DNA from: Streptomyces solicavernae
Lineage (GTDB): Bacteria; Actinomycetota; Actinomycetes; Streptomycetales; Streptomycetaceae
Length of the DNA: 64,000 nt
Reading direction: 5' to 3'
Assembly: GCF_029968095.1 (NCBI RefSeq)
Contig: NZ_JASCIR010000005.1
Coordinates: forward strand, 124,001-188,000
This document shows positions 1 through 9,245 of this stretch, in pieces. Numbering within the stretch: position 1 is the stretch's first letter; every line of letters begins with the position of its first letter. The translations under genes were made by a program, and so were the position numbers. Under the pieces are notes generated by a model that saw nothing but the letters and a program-made list of their open reading frames with translations, ran no database searches and had not been told where the DNA came from.

Positions 1-1
1 C

Positions 2-2968
2 ACCTTCCTGATCGAGGCCCTGCGTGACGGCATCGCGGGACTGGGCGAACATCCCCTCGCCACTGCTCTCGCGATCGCCGCGATCGGCGGCCCCTCAGCC
101 CACGCCGTCGACCCGCCGGGCTTCCATCCCGCCCAGGCGGACGCCTACCGGGCCTGCCTCGGCGAAGGCGTCCACCTGGTGTGGGGGCCGCCGGGCACGG
201 GGAAGACCACCGTCCTCAAGCGGGCCATCGGTGACCTGATCGCCCAGGGCCGGCGTGTGCTGCTGGTGTCGGCGACCAATATCGCCGTGGACAACGCCCT
301 GCTGGGAGTGGTGCGGGAGAAGCGCCACGAGCCCGGCGACATCGTCCGGGTGGGACCGCCGCACCTGCGCGAGGTGGCCGAGGACCGGTCCGTGTCCCTG
401 CCCCTGATGGTCCGGGCCCGGCTGACGGACGCAGCGGCCCGGCGCGCGGCACTCGAAGCCGAACTCGTCGCGATCGGGGACCGGGCGGGGCAGCTGGCAG
501 CGTTGGAGAGCAGCCTTGCGGGATTCGACGCCCCGTCGTACTTCGCGGCGCTGAAGCTCATACGGATGCCCGGACAGGACATGGCAGCGACGCAAGCCCG
601 GGTGACGGAGGCGGAGCAGCGGCTCAGCCGGGCAGTCCAGCGCCTGGCTCACCTCGCGGAGGCCATCGGGACAGCGCAGGCACGTCAGAAGGCCGCCGAC
701 GCCGCGAAGGACCAGTGGCGCGACGTCGACGACCTCTCGGAGGAGATCACCCGGGTGCGGGAAGCAGCCGGTAACAGCGAGGCCGACGCCCTGCTCGCGG
801 ACGACCACCGCCGTGCCCTGGAGCTGAGGCTGAAGGCCCTTGAGGCGAAGGGTGCCGTCGGCAGGTGGCGGCAGCGCGATGTGATCACCGCCCTCCAGGA
901 CGAGCTGGTGGACGCCCGGCGGACCGCCACCGACGCCCGTATGGCAGCCAAGGAGGCCCGCGCCACCGCAACCGCGCACATCGCCCGTACCGGTGCACGT
1001 ATCAACGCACTGGCCGAGGCCATCCCGCTCACCCGGGACCAGATCGCCCGGCTCGAAGCCGACGCCGCGTCCCTCGTGGCCGAGAGCGAGCAGGCGCAGC
1101 AACGGGCGCTCGCCCTCGAACGGGAGGCGATCGGGGCGTCCGAGACCGCCGCCCGCGCCCGGCAGGCCCATGACCTGACCGAACACGCCGCCGGACGAGG
1201 CTGGCCGGCCCAGCACGACTCGGCCGAGCGACTGCGTCCCGCCGTGGCCGCCGACCGCACCCGCCGCCCGGAACTGGAGAAGCAGTACCAGCAGGCGCAG
1301 GAGGCGTACGAGCGGCTCGCCCGCAACGCCCAGGGCGAGATCATCAAGTCCGCCAAGCTGGTCGCCACCACCCTGGCCCGGTTCCGCACCAACCGAACGG
1401 TCTTCGAGGGGCCGTACGACGTGGTCCTCGTCGACGAGGCGGGTGCCGCGACCCTCCCCGAGGTCCTGCTCGCCACCGGAAAAGCGGGCCGGGCGGCCGT
1501 CCTGCTCGGGGACTTCATGCAGTTGGGGCCCGTCATCCCGCCGTCCCTCGGCAACAACGACCGCCCCGACATCAAGCGGTGGCTGCACCCGGACGTCTTC
1601 CAGCACTGCGGCATCCATGAACCCCCCGACGCCCAGGCGCACCCGTCCTGCGTCACGCTCACCGAACAGCACCGTTTCGGGCCCGCCGTCATGCGCCTGG
1701 CCAACGACCTCGCGTACGGCGGTGTCCTCACGGGCGGCCCCCAGGTGCTGCGGGAGCGGCCGGACAACGACCCCGAGATCGTCCTCATCGACACCGACGG
1801 ACTGCACGAGCTGGCCCGCGCCCACCTGACCGGCAGCCGCAAGGGATGGTGGCCGGCCGGCTCCCTCATCGCCCGGGCCCTGGTGGAACTCCATCGCGAG
1901 CAGGGTGAAGAGGCCGGCATCGTCACTCCGTACGGCGTCCAGGCCGAGGCCACGCTGGAGGCGCTGCGCGACGTCGAAGGCGCGGGGCGCCCGCCGGCCG
2001 AGGTCGGTACCGCCCACCGGTTCCAGGGGCGGGAGTTCGACGTCGTCGTCTTCGACACGGTGGAGGGCAGTGGGGACAGCCGCGAGCTGTGGATGGCCCT
2101 CGCCCACCGGCAGCCGGGGGCCGACCCCTGGCACCGCAACGGCGTCCGCCTGTTCAACGTGGCGGTGACCCGGACCAAGACCCGGCTGTACGTCGTCGCC
2201 GGCGGGGCCCGCGTCAGGAACGCCAAGCCCGGAACGGCCCTGGCCCGGCTCGCCGCGCTGATCGGATCCCCGGGCGTCCGGGTCCTGAAGGCCCAGCACC
2301 TGATCGCCCCGCCGAAGGCCCCGGTCCCGTTCCGCGGCGAGTTCGGCACGGCTCTGGCGCAGGTGCTGGGCCGGCACGTGGAGGTGACCGACGTCCACGA
2401 CGAGACGACCTTCTACGACACCTTCACCGAGGAGATCCACCAGGCACACCACTCCCTGTGGCTCTGGGCGCCGTGGGTCGCGAAGCGGGTCCGCTCCCTG
2501 CTGCCCGCCCTGGCTGCCGCCGCCGACCGAGGCGTACGGATCACCGTCTTCATCCGCGACGACACGGACCAGTTGCAGCGCAAGCCCGCGAGCCAGGCGC
2601 TGATCGCGGACCTGCGCGCCGTGGCCCACACCGTGATCCCGATGAACGTCATGCACCAGAAGATCGCGGTCTTCGACGAGCGGACCGTCCTGCTCGGCAG
2701 CCTGAACGCCCTGTCCCAGTACTGGACCCGGGAGGTGATGGTCGCGATGCGCGGCGCGTACTTCGCCCGCAAGCTGCTCGCGCACGAGCACGCGGAGACC
2801 TTCGCCCGCCCGCCGAAGTGCGGCCGGTGCCAGGGTACGGAGATCGAGATCCGTCGGCGGAAGAACGGCAACTGGTTCTGGCGCTGTTACGCCGCCGCGT
2901 GCAAGACCACCCCTTCAGGGCGCTCCAACGCCTGGACCCAGGAGATCCGCCTGCGGGCCGGCCGCTGA
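2..2968 (+). CDS. Superfamily 1 helicase / phospholipase D fusion with C-terminal zinc ribbon (Mokosh type II-like), 5' end outside window
   Basis: The frame is open from the first bases, so the N-terminus is missing; 988 residues are visible. Walker A (GPPGTGKTT) lies at about residues 62-70. A long Ala/Arg/Glu-rich coiled coil spans about 130-430. Then come Walker B (LVDEAG, D478), motif III (GDFMQLGP) and the SF1 C-terminal motifs (TAHRFQGREFDVV; FNVAVTRTKTRLY), typical of COG1112/Dna2-like helicases. A PLD nuclease-like domain follows at about 800-930 with an HQK (HxK) motif at 885-887 and a downstream GSLNAL. A Cys4 ribbon (C940, C943, C962, C967) closes the protein. A single polypeptide joining a COG1112 helicase to PLD is the described architecture of Mokosh type II anti-phage defence. 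The domains are seen; the defence role is inferred. A DNA-repair helicase is the alternative. Confidence 0.85.
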   Translation, partial: TFLIEALRDGIAGLGEHPLATALAIAAIGGPSAHAVDPPGFHPAQADAYRACLGEGVHLVWGPPGTGKTTVLKRAIGDLIAQGRRVLLVSATNIAVDNALLGVVREKRHEPGDIVRVGPPHLREVAEDRSVSLPLMVRARLTDAAARRAALEAELVAIGDRAGQLAALESSLAGFDAPSYFAALKLIRMPGQDMAATQARVTEAEQRLSRAVQRLAHLAEAIGTAQARQKAADAAKDQWRDVDDLSEEITRVREAAGNSEADALLADDHRRALELRLKALEAKGAVGRWRQRDVITALQDELVDARRTATDARMAAKEARATATAHIARTGARINALAEAIPLTRDQIARLEADAASLVAESEQAQQRALALEREAIGASETAARARQAHDLTEHAAGRGWPAQHDSAERLRPAVAADRTRRPELEKQYQQAQEAYERLARNAQGEIIKSAKLVATTLARFRTNRTVFEGPYDVVLVDEAGAATLPEVLLATGKAGRAAVLLGDFMQLGPVIPPSLGNNDRPDIKRWLHPDVFQHCGIHEPPDAQAHPSCVTLTEQHRFGPAVMRLANDLAYGGVLTGGPQVLRERPDNDPEIVLIDTDGLHELARAHLTGSRKGWWPAGSLIARALVELHREQGEEAGIVTPYGVQAEATLEALRDVEGAGRPPAEVGTAHRFQGREFDVVVFDTVEGSGDSRELWMALAHRQPGADPWHRNGVRLFNVAVTRTKTRLYVVAGGARVRNAKPGTALARLAALIGSPGVRVLKAQHLIAPPKAPVPFRGEFGTALAQVLGRHVEVTDVHDETTFYDTFTEEIHQAHHSLWLWAPWVAKRVRSLLPALAAAADRGVRITVFIRDDTDQLQRKPASQALIADLRAVAHTVIPMNVMHQKIAVFDERTVLLGSLNALSQYWTREVMVAMRGAYFARKLLAHEHAETFARPPKCGRCQGTEIEIRRRKNGNWFWRCYAAACKTTPSGRSNAWTQEIRLRAGR

Positions 2969-3128
2969 AACCTGTCCTGTCCCCGCTGCTCCTGGCTGGG
3001 CGCAGCTGCCAGGTGACCTCCATCGACTTGGGGCGTGGGCGCGTGTTCGCAGAACCGGTGGAGAGCGGCGGCATCGCCAAGTGGTCCAGCGGAACGCCCA
3101 GGAGGGGCGAGGCAAGGAAGCCCCGGCG

Positions 3129-3248
3129 AGCGGCAAGCCGCTGGTCGTGGACGTGGCGGAGCTCAACCCCGACCTGGACGTCGACCACCGCACGGCTCGC
3201 GCGGGCGCCCGCCTGGTGCGCCGCATCCCGGCTGATCGGCGAGCGTGA
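3129..3248 (+). pseudogene. C-terminal remnant of an arginase/formimidoylglutamase-family (ureohydrolase) gene
   Basis: In this frame the DNA reads SGKPLVVDVAELNPDLDVD, then HRTARAGARLVRRI, and stops at a TGA. That is the usual C-terminal signature of ureohydrolases (D-x-E-x-NP, then the TAR-x-A helix). No upstream ureohydrolase catalytic motif is visible between the helicase stop and this piece, so only the last 35-40 residues survive. It overlaps the 3' end of hutD on the other strand. Formimidoylglutamase (HutG) would fit the histidine-degradation neighbours, but agmatinase or arginase cannot be excluded from so short a piece. Confidence 0.45.
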
Positions 3249-3792
3249 CCACTGCCAGGACTCCGTCGACGCCGAAATCGTCGGAGTCCTCGTGAGAGAG
3301 CAGGACGGCGTCAAGGCGGCCGAGGCGCGCGGCGGCCCGGTGAAGGACAGCGGACCCCTCCAGGACGATTGCGAGCACCCGGGTCCCGACGGCCGGCTGC
3401 ACGGGCGTGTGCGCGCGTACGATCCGGACCGAAGCGGTCATCTCGGCACGCCGGACCATCACGTTGAAGTCCACGATCGGCCCGCCGAGCAGTTCGCACT
3501 CCGTGGCGGCGTCGCCGGAGAAGGCAAAGGGCTCGTACGGGACGTCCATCACCTCTGATACCCCGTCGACCGTCAGGGCCATGCCCGGTCCCTCGACCAC
3601 CGTGATGATCCTGTCGACGCCCGCGAAAGCGGAGAACGGACCGCTGTGCGCGACGTCGGCCACGCTGACACGCCACACGAAACCGCCCGTCCCCGCCCCC
3701 TCCGGGTGGGCGGCGACCTCCGACGTCACGCCACCCCCGTTCTTCCAGGGGGCAGGCGTTCTCTCGTCGGCGCGCAGAATCCGTGGTGCCAT
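3163..3792 (-). CDS. hutD: HutD/Ves family protein
   Basis: 209 residues, against roughly 180-200 for the family. The N-terminal PWKNGGG motif (about residues 15-21), the FVWRVSVADV segment and the later FAFSGD loop are characteristic of the HutD/Ves cupin fold. HutD proteins are linked to histidine utilisation, perhaps as a governor of flux, without a firmly assigned reaction. It is the last gene of a leftward run: hutI, decarboxylase, hutD, with 43 bases between the decarboxylase stop and this ATG. The C-terminal tail is Gly/Arg/Pro-rich and overlaps a ureohydrolase remnant on the opposite strand, so the original 3' end may have been altered by rearrangement. Confidence 0.8.
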   Translation of the reverse strand: MAPRILRADERTPAPWKNGGGVTSEVAAHPEGAGTGGFVWRVSVADVAHSGPFSAFAGVDRIITVVEGPGMALTVDGVSEVMDVPYEPFAFSGDAATECELLGGPIVDFNVMVRRAEMTASVRIVRAHTPVQPAVGTRVLAIVLEGSAVLHRAAARLGRLDAVLLSHEDSDDFGVDGVLAVVTLADQPGCGAPGGRPREPCGGRRPGRG

Positions 3793-3835
3793 GGGGTTCC
3801 CTCTCCGGTCGATGGCTGCGCTGTCCGGACACGCC

Positions 3836-6601
3836 CTATCGCGCGGCCGCGCCCGCGCGACGCGCCTGCAACGCGGCCTCGGTGAAGACCCGGTATCCGG
3901 TCTCCGGGGCGTATCCGTGGATCTCTCGGGTGTCCAGGGCCTGCATGTAGGCGAGCACGTCCTTGCTGATCACCTGGCCCGGAACCAGCACCGGGAACCC
4001 GGGAGGGTAGGGGGTGACGAACGTGGCGGAGACGACCGACCGGCCCTCGGCCATCGCTTCGGTGATCTCCTCCGCCGTCAGGTACGCGCACTCCGTGTCG
4101 TCGTAGGCGAGGAAGAAGGCAGCGCGCATGTCTCCCTCGGGCGTACGGGCGCTCGGGCGGAAGGCCGGATGGAACTCGCTGAAGTCCGGCAGGGCGGCGG
4201 ACAGGCTGCCGAGGCCGTTCACCACCCGGTGGTGCGCGGCGCGTTCGCGGGGGCTCATCTCCCCGACGCGCTCCTCCAGATCCTCGGCGATCTTGACGAG
4301 TACCTCGATGAGGTAGGCGACGGCGCTGCGCGTCGTGCCGATGTTGGTCATGAACAGCAGCGTGTTGCGGGTGGTCTTGTTGACCTGGACGCCGTACCGG
4401 TCCATCAGGAGCTCGTGCTTGAAGGTGTCTCCGTCGACACCCGTGAGCCCGATGTGCATCGTCGCGCGGGTGGGGTCCAGGACGAACTCGTCCTCCTCCC
4501 ACGCCTCCGCCATCCGCGCCAGGCCCGTACGCAGCGGCTGCTCGACGCCGGAGGAGCGGAAGCGCCTCGGGATGAGCTCCGGTGTGGTGAGGAAGCGCAG
4601 GTAACGGCTGAGCAGCGGGTGCTGGTCGATGGCGTCCCGCAGCACCCCCGCCTGTTCGAGCTGCTTCTGCACCAGCTCGAAGCCCTCCAGGACCGCCTGC
4701 CGGCGGCCCAGGTCCATGGAGGCGAGGATCTGGTAGTTGGGCGACGTGGAGGTGTGCGTCATGTACGCCTCGTGGAAGGTCTCCGCAGCCTTGTGGCGGA
4801 AGTCCTGGTCGAAGACGTGCACCATGGAGCCCTGGCGCAGGGACGTCAGCGTCTTGTGCGTCGACTGCGTCGCGTACACCCGCACCCGGACCTTCTCCGG
4901 GTCGGGCATCAGCCGGTGTGCGAGGAGGGTCTCGTCGTCCGGGTCGTCGCCGAGCCGCTCGCGGTGGGCGGCGTACTCCTCGGCGTACCGCGGGTCGCGG
5001 TAGCGGTCGGTCAGCTCGCGGGCCGCGGCCATGGCGGTGCGGCGGCGGTAGACGGGGTGGAAGCGGGCGAAGGCGAACCACGCCTCGTCCCACAGGAACG
5101 CGAGATCCGGCTTGAGTGCCAGGCACTCCTCCATCACGCGGGAGGGGTTGTAGACGATCCCGTCGAAGGTGCAGTTGGTGAGCATGAGCAGTTTGACGCG
5201 GTGGAGGACGCCCTCCTGCTTCAGCATCAGCAGCTTCCGCTTGATCTCCTCCACCGGCACGGCTCCGTACATGCCGTACTCGTCGAGGGGATAGGCGTCG
5301 AGGTAGACGACGTGGGCGCCGGCCAGCACCAGCCCGTAGTGGTGGGACTTGTGACAGTTGCGGTCCACGAGCACGATGTCGCCCGGCCGCACCATCGCCT
5401 GCACGACGATCTTGTTGGCGGTGGACGTGCCGTTGGTGACGAAGTACGTCTGCCGGGCGCCGAACGCCTTGGCCGCCAGGTCCTGGGCCTCCCGCAGCGG
5501 GCCGGTGGGCGCGAGGAGCGAGTCGAGGCCGCCGGAGGTGGCGGAGGTCTCGGCGAGGAAGATGTTCAACCCGTAGAAGCGGGCCATCTCCGGTATCCAG
5601 TGCGAGTTGACCACCGACGTACCACGGGAGATGGGCAGGGCGTGGAAGACCCCGGTCGGCCGCTGGCTGTACGCCCGCAACGCGGTGAAGAACGGCGCGC
5701 GGAAGCGCTCGGCGATGCCGTGCAGGATCGACAGGTGCAGTTCGAGGAGTCCTTCACGGGCGTGGAAGACCCGCTGGAAACGCCGGCTGAGCCGGCCGGC
5801 GGTCGTCTCCACGGACGCCTCGGACATCAAGTAGAGGTCCAGCTCCGGGCGGAGCGCGAGCAGCCGGTCGCCCAGCGCCTGCGCCCGCTCCTCGCTGTGC
5901 CGCCAGTTCTCTCCGGGGGCGCCCGCGGAGGCGGGGTCCGCGGCGGCGCCTTCGAAGAAGCGCCGCACCACCTGCAGGTCGTGCCGGGAGCGGTCGGCGA
6001 ACCGGTGGCGGATCACGACGGCCTGGAGACTGGAGTTCACCAGCGACGCGATGACCGCGTCCTCGAAACTGGGGGCCACGACGAGCTCGTACACGAACTC
6101 GTCCTCGGCACGGCGCAGTTGGTGCAGCTCCTTGCGGAGCGCGTCCTCCTCGGCCGCGTCCATGTCCCCGACGACGAGGACCTCGAAGTACGGCCTCGTC
6201 CCCGGGTCGAGGGACGCCGGATCGTCCGCCGTCTCGTCGTCACCGGAGATGCCGGGGGCTCCCCCGGGGCGCGCAGCGGGCCCAGCGGGGGACACGGTGT
6301 TCCGGTAACTGTCGCTGCCGAGCGCGCGGTTGAGGTCCTCCGCGCGCCGGGCCAGCCGCTGGTGTTCCCCGTTCTCATGCAGCCGGCGGAGCTCATCGAG
6401 CCCCGCCGTTCCGGGGAAGGCCCAGCAGGTCTCGACCGGGGCGAGCAGGGCGAGCAGGTCCGCCAGCCGCTCCGCGGTCTGCTCACGCGCGTCCGTGGCC
6501 TGGTCCGAAAGCTGGTGGGTGAGGTCCGCCAGCGAGCTCCAGGCGTCGGCGCGCAACTGCCCGACACTGTTGTGCACGCTGGCTGTCGGCAGGTCACTCA
6601 C
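3836..6601 (-). CDS. Orn/Lys/Arg decarboxylase-type PLP enzyme
   Basis: 921 residues from a GTG that overlaps the hutI stop by 8 bases, implying translational coupling. It has a helical N-terminal part, a receiver-like wing ([10 protein letters not shown]), and then the aminotransferase fold-I core. The PLP Schiff-base lysine is K583 in [12 protein letters not shown], the aspartate motif is LWDEAWFAF, and the C-terminal decarboxylase domain follows. The family decarboxylates basic amino acids to polyamines or cadaverine/agmatine; the exact substrate cannot be read from sequence. A frame upstream of the GTG stays open into hutI, but that stretch is not protein-like. The hutI-decarboxylase pairing also occurs, as I recall, in S. 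coelicolor (SCO3070/SCO3069), so this is not a new association. Confidence 0.88.
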   Translation of the reverse strand: MSDLPTASVHNSVGQLRADAWSSLADLTHQLSDQATDAREQTAERLADLLALLAPVETCWAFPGTAGLDELRRLHENGEHQRLARRAEDLNRALGSDSYRNTVSPAGPAARPGGAPGISGDDETADDPASLDPGTRPYFEVLVVGDMDAAEEDALRKELHQLRRAEDEFVYELVVAPSFEDAVIASLVNSSLQAVVIRHRFADRSRHDLQVVRRFFEGAAADPASAGAPGENWRHSEERAQALGDRLLALRPELDLYLMSEASVETTAGRLSRRFQRVFHAREGLLELHLSILHGIAERFRAPFFTALRAYSQRPTGVFHALPISRGTSVVNSHWIPEMARFYGLNIFLAETSATSGGLDSLLAPTGPLREAQDLAAKAFGARQTYFVTNGTSTANKIVVQAMVRPGDIVLVDRNCHKSHHYGLVLAGAHVVYLDAYPLDEYGMYGAVPVEEIKRKLLMLKQEGVLHRVKLLMLTNCTFDGIVYNPSRVMEECLALKPDLAFLWDEAWFAFARFHPVYRRRTAMAAARELTDRYRDPRYAEEYAAHRERLGDDPDDETLLAHRLMPDPEKVRVRVYATQSTHKTLTSLRQGSMVHVFDQDFRHKAAETFHEAYMTHTSTSPNYQILASMDLGRRQAVLEGFELVQKQLEQAGVLRDAIDQHPLLSRYLRFLTTPELIPRRFRSSGVEQPLRTGLARMAEAWEEDEFVLDPTRATMHIGLTGVDGDTFKHELLMDRYGVQVNKTTRNTLLFMTNIGTTRSAVAYLIEVLVKIAEDLEERVGEMSPRERAAHHRVVNGLGSLSAALPDFSEFHPAFRPSARTPEGDMRAAFFLAYDDTECAYLTAEEITEAMAEGRSVVSATFVTPYPPGFPVLVPGQVISKDVLAYMQALDTREIHGYAPETGYRVFTEAALQARRAGAAAR

Positions 6602-7808
6602 CGGGCCGCGCTCCTTCGCAGGGCCGGCCCGCCCGCCGGACCGCCGAGACCAGCGGCACCCCCGGGCGGTAGGCCAGATGCACGTGGGACGGCGCGTCCA
6701 GCACGACGAGGTCGGCCCGCGCACCCGGCGAGAGGCGGCCGACATCCGTACGGCGCAGGGCACGCGCACCGCCGGCGGTCGCCGCCCACAGCGCCTCGTC
6801 GGGCGTCATGTGCATCTCCCGTACGGCCAGCGCGATACAGAAGGCCATGGAACTGGTGTAGGACGAGCCGGGATTGCAGTTGGGGGAGAGGGCGAGGGTG
6901 GCGCCGGCGTCGAGGAGGCGACGGGCGTCGGGGTAGGGCGAGCGGGTGGAAAAGTCCGACCCCGGCAGGAGCGTGGCGACGGTACTGCCCTGCGCGAGGG
7001 CGTCCACGTCGGCGTCGGTGAGGTACGTGCAGTGGTCGGCCGAGGCCGCCCCCAGCTCCACCGCGAGCTGCACGCCCGGCCCGTAGGAGAGCTGGTTGGC
7101 GTGGACCCGGGGCACGAGGCCGCGGGCCGCAGCCGCGGTGAGGACCGCCCGCGCCTGGTCGCCGTCGAAGGCGCCCTGCTCGCAGAAGACGTCCACCCAG
7201 CGGGCGTACGGTGCGCAGGCGTCCAGCATGGGGCCGGTGACGAGGTCGACGTAGCCGCCCGGGTCGTCTGCGAACTCGGACGGCACCAGGTGCGCGCCCA
7301 GGTAGGTGACCTCGTCGGTGTGGGCCGCCGCGACGGACACGGCGCGCGCCTCGTCCGCCACCGTGAGGCCGTAGCCGGACTTGGTCTCCAGGGTGGTGGT
7401 GCCCTGCCGGAACGCCTCGCGCACATGACGTTCGACCACCCCGTGCAGGTGCTCGTCGCTGGCGGCGCGGGTGGCGTCGACGGTGGTCTGGATGCCGCCG
7501 GCGGAGTACGGGCGGCCGGACATGCGGGCGTTGAACTCGGCCGTACGATCGCCGGCGAAGACGAGGTGGGAGTGGGAGTCGACGAAACCGGGGATCACCG
7601 CCCGGCCGCCTGCGTCCACCTGCTCGTCGGCCGAAGGGGCCTTGGCGGCGGGTCCGGCCCAGGCGATGCAGCCGCCGTCGATGAGGAGCGCCGCGTCGGT
7701 GAGGAGGCCGAGCGGGCCCTCGCCGAAGGCGGGGTCGTTGGTGACCAACGAGCCGATGTTCGTCACGAGGGTGGATGCTGCGCCGGTGGGTGGGTCGTAC
7801 GGTTCCAT
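6594..7808 (-). CDS. hutI: Imidazolonepropionase
   Basis: 404 residues, the normal length for HutI. It hydrolyses 4-imidazolone-5-propionate to N-formimidoyl-L-glutamate in cytoplasmic histidine degradation. The amidohydrolase metal motif [10 protein letters not shown] sits near residue 80, with the family's GYGL and [10 protein letters not shown] segments downstream. An AGGAG lies about 7 bases upstream of the ATG at 7808. Its stop overlaps the GTG of the decarboxylase, so the two are coupled. Other hut catabolic genes are not intact in the window; only possible hutH and ureohydrolase scraps flank it. The pathway must be completed elsewhere, or the cluster has decayed. Confidence 0.93.
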   Translation of the reverse strand: MEPYDPPTGAASTLVTNIGSLVTNDPAFGEGPLGLLTDAALLIDGGCIAWAGPAAKAPSADEQVDAGGRAVIPGFVDSHSHLVFAGDRTAEFNARMSGRPYSAGGIQTTVDATRAASDEHLHGVVERHVREAFRQGTTTLETKSGYGLTVADEARAVSVAAAHTDEVTYLGAHLVPSEFADDPGGYVDLVTGPMLDACAPYARWVDVFCEQGAFDGDQARAVLTAAAARGLVPRVHANQLSYGPGVQLAVELGAASADHCTYLTDADVDALAQGSTVATLLPGSDFSTRSPYPDARRLLDAGATLALSPNCNPGSSYTSSMAFCIALAVREMHMTPDEALWAATAGGARALRRTDVGRLSPGARADLVVLDAPSHVHLAYRPGVPLVSAVRRAGRPCEGARPGE

Positions 7809-7939
7809 GCTGGTACTCCTGAGTGGGCGTGCAACTGAGGCCGCTTCTGGGCGAGCTGTGCGGGCGGTTGCTCCGCGCTGTGCGCGCGGGGAACCCGCAC
7901 GGGGGTGGTCTCACCCCGGCCCGCCCCGAGGCGGCGTGG

Positions 7940-8065
7940 TCAGAACAGTGGGCCGGTGACGGACTCCGCGGCGGCGACGGCGCGTCCAGAGGTGATGGTC
8001 CCGAGGCGGGCGACGGACACGGCTTCGTCGACGGAGAGCGCGCCGACACCAACAACAACGGGCAT
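7940..8065 (-). pseudogene. Possible N-terminal remnant of histidine ammonia-lyase (hutH-like)
   Basis: From an ATG at 8065 the frame reads MPVVVGVGALSVDEAVSVAR and stops after 41 residues. The start of aromatic amino-acid ammonia-lyases has the same pattern: a VVVG strand, a Thr/Ser-Leu-Asp-(D/E)-hydrophobic run, then VAR. No MIO (Ala-Ser-Gly) or later HAL motif follows, so at most the first 5-10 percent is left. It sits directly upstream of hutI on the same strand, as a hutH gene could. The rest of 7809-8236 holds no convincing gene. The call is by similarity of a short segment only. Confidence 0.35.
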
Positions 8066-8241
8066 GCTTCGATGAAACCGCAGCTGGGCGGGGGCCTGCG
8101 AGAGGGTGGAGCCGGGTAGCGTCTGGCATCCCAGACAGGTGGTCGGACTCCGTCGCTGTTTACGTTCGCCAGGGCGGCAGAGCGTCTGACCTGTGCTCCA
8201 GGACGGCTGACGCCCTCCATCAGAACCGAGCGTCGAATGAT

Positions 8242-8547
8242 TCGCGAGCAAGTCCGAGCATCGGCCAGGTGCTGGTGGCCGGATGCCTGCTCGGTCAGGT
8301 GGCGACCTCCGACTACTGGCTGTTCCTGGCGCTGTTCATCGGCCAGGGCGTGGGCATGGCCTGTGTGTCCGGTTCGGCCACCGCCCTGCTGTACGACCTG
8401 CTCGTGCGCCGTGGCGCGACGAGCGGCTACGTCAGGATCAGGTCCCGGTTCACCATGCTCGGGACGGTCGCCTCGGGGGTCGCCATCATCCTCGGCGGCC
8501 AGCTACAGCGGTGGCGAACCCGCAGGTCAGCGACCCTTTGGAGGTAG
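8242..8547 (+). pseudogene. Internal fragment of an MFS transporter
   Basis: The frame encodes about 85 residues that look like two to three MFS transmembrane helices: a Gly-rich membrane segment (SIGQVLVAGCLLGQ), the LFIGQGVGMACVSGSATALLY helix typical of actinobacterial drug/H+ antiporters, the cytoplasmic arm DLLVRRGATSGYVRI and a following membrane segment. It then runs into about 10 unrelated residues (RWRTRRSATLWR) before a stop. No upstream start region with earlier helices and no downstream half of a permease are present, so this is a truncated relic and not a small transporter. Confidence 0.6.
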
Positions 8548-8634
8548 CCCAGGAGGAACTCCCGACGCCGGGATGGCCCTGAGCCGGCACGATCACGGAA
8601 TCTCCTTGCGTTTCCCACCACACGACGTCGAACG

Positions 8635-9027
8635 TCAGGTAACCGGGAACCAGGCCGACAGACGCTTGGCGATGGCCGGTACATCGATGTTGTCCTGCGC
8701 GACTTCCTCGACGAACGGGCCGGCAACGGAGACAGGTGGCAGGACGGTACTGGCGCTGACACCGTTGAACCGCAGGAAGACACGCATGGCGAGCCAGGCG
8801 GTGGGCTTGTTGCCGTCGATCAGCGCGTGGTTGCGGGCGACGGAGTGCAGCAGCGCCGCAGCCTTCTCGTGCAGCGTGGGATACAACTCGGCCCCGAACA
8901 CGTTCGTCCGGGGCCGTTCGATCGCTGACACCAGAAGGCCCATGTCACGCACGCTGTGCTCTGTACCGTTGACCGTCCGGGCGATGGCCAGGATCTCGTC
9001 GATCTGGATGTAGCGCACGTCGGTCAC
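8635..9027 (-). CDS. Doc-type (Fic fold) toxin of a type II toxin-antitoxin pair
   Basis: 130 residues. Doc toxins phosphorylate EF-Tu and stop translation. The Fic/Doc core is visible as NHALIDGNKPTAW (H67, D71, N73, K74); the family consensus is HxFx(D/E)xNKRT. Here the normally conserved Arg of KRT is Pro75, and the Phe position is Leu. Both could weaken phosphate or ATP binding. The GTG start at 9027 overlaps the antitoxin TGA by four bases, so the two are translationally coupled. Length and fold fit Doc and not the larger Fic AMP-transferases. Toxin activity is uncertain because of the Pro. Confidence 0.82.
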   Translation of the reverse strand: MTDVRYIQIDEILAIARTVNGTEHSVRDMGLLVSAIERPRTNVFGAELYPTLHEKAAALLHSVARNHALIDGNKPTAWLAMRVFLRFNGVSASTVLPPVSVAGPFVEEVAQDNIDVPAIAKRLSAWFPVT

Positions 9028-9218
9028 TTCAAGTAGTCCAGGATCTCCGCATCGCTGTCCATCAGCTCGGCCATGACGTCATCGACCTTCAGCTCGGCCC
9101 GGTTCTGGGCATCACGGATGGCCTCAATGGCAAGTTCCTGCTTGCTGCGGCCCTCCCGACGAGCCCGCTCGGCGAGCTTCGCGTCAAGGTCGTCGGGAAG
9201 GCGGAGTGTCATCGCCAT
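9024..9218 (-). CDS. Ribbon-helix-helix antitoxin paired with Doc
   Basis: 64 residues from the ATG at 9218 (MAMTLRLPDD). The MTLRLPDDL strand followed by two helices (LAERARREGRSKQELA, IEAIRDAQNRAEL) is the MetJ/Arc RHH DNA-binding fold. The acidic C-terminus (DVMAELMDSDAEILDYLK) would be the toxin-neutralising part. It is first in the operon, before the toxin, with a four-base overlap. A perfect dyad begins 6 bases upstream of the start codon and is the obvious autoregulatory operator. Open frame exists further upstream, but it would run through that operator. Confidence 0.85.
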   Translation of the reverse strand: MAMTLRLPDDLDAKLAERARREGRSKQELAIEAIRDAQNRAELKVDDVMAELMDSDAEILDYLK

Positions 9219-9224
9219 GCACAC

Positions 9225-9245
9225 TTGATACCAGTCCGGTATCAA
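9225..9245 (-). promoter_or_regulatory. Palindromic operator of the toxin-antitoxin operon
   Basis: TTGATACC - AGTCC - GGTATCAA: a perfect 8-base inverted repeat with a 5-base spacer, ending 6 bases before the antitoxin ATG. RHH antitoxins bind such short dyads. The AT-rich arm next to the gene (TATCAA read leftward) is placed where a -10 box of a leaderless transcript would lie, so repressor binding would block RNA polymerase. No convincing -35 box was found. Confidence 0.65.

Noticed and set aside
95..2791. Long open frame on the minus strand opposite the helicase gene
   Set aside because: Composition is Gly/Arg/Val-rich with no domain; it is the usual antisense shadow of GC-rich coding DNA.
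3407..7021. 1200-codon open frame on the plus strand
   Set aside because: It runs antisense through hutD, the decarboxylase and hutI, all of which have clear family motifs; no motif is seen in the plus frame.
8242..8547. Small functional membrane transporter
   Set aside because: The helices match the interior of a 12-helix MFS protein and both ends are missing.
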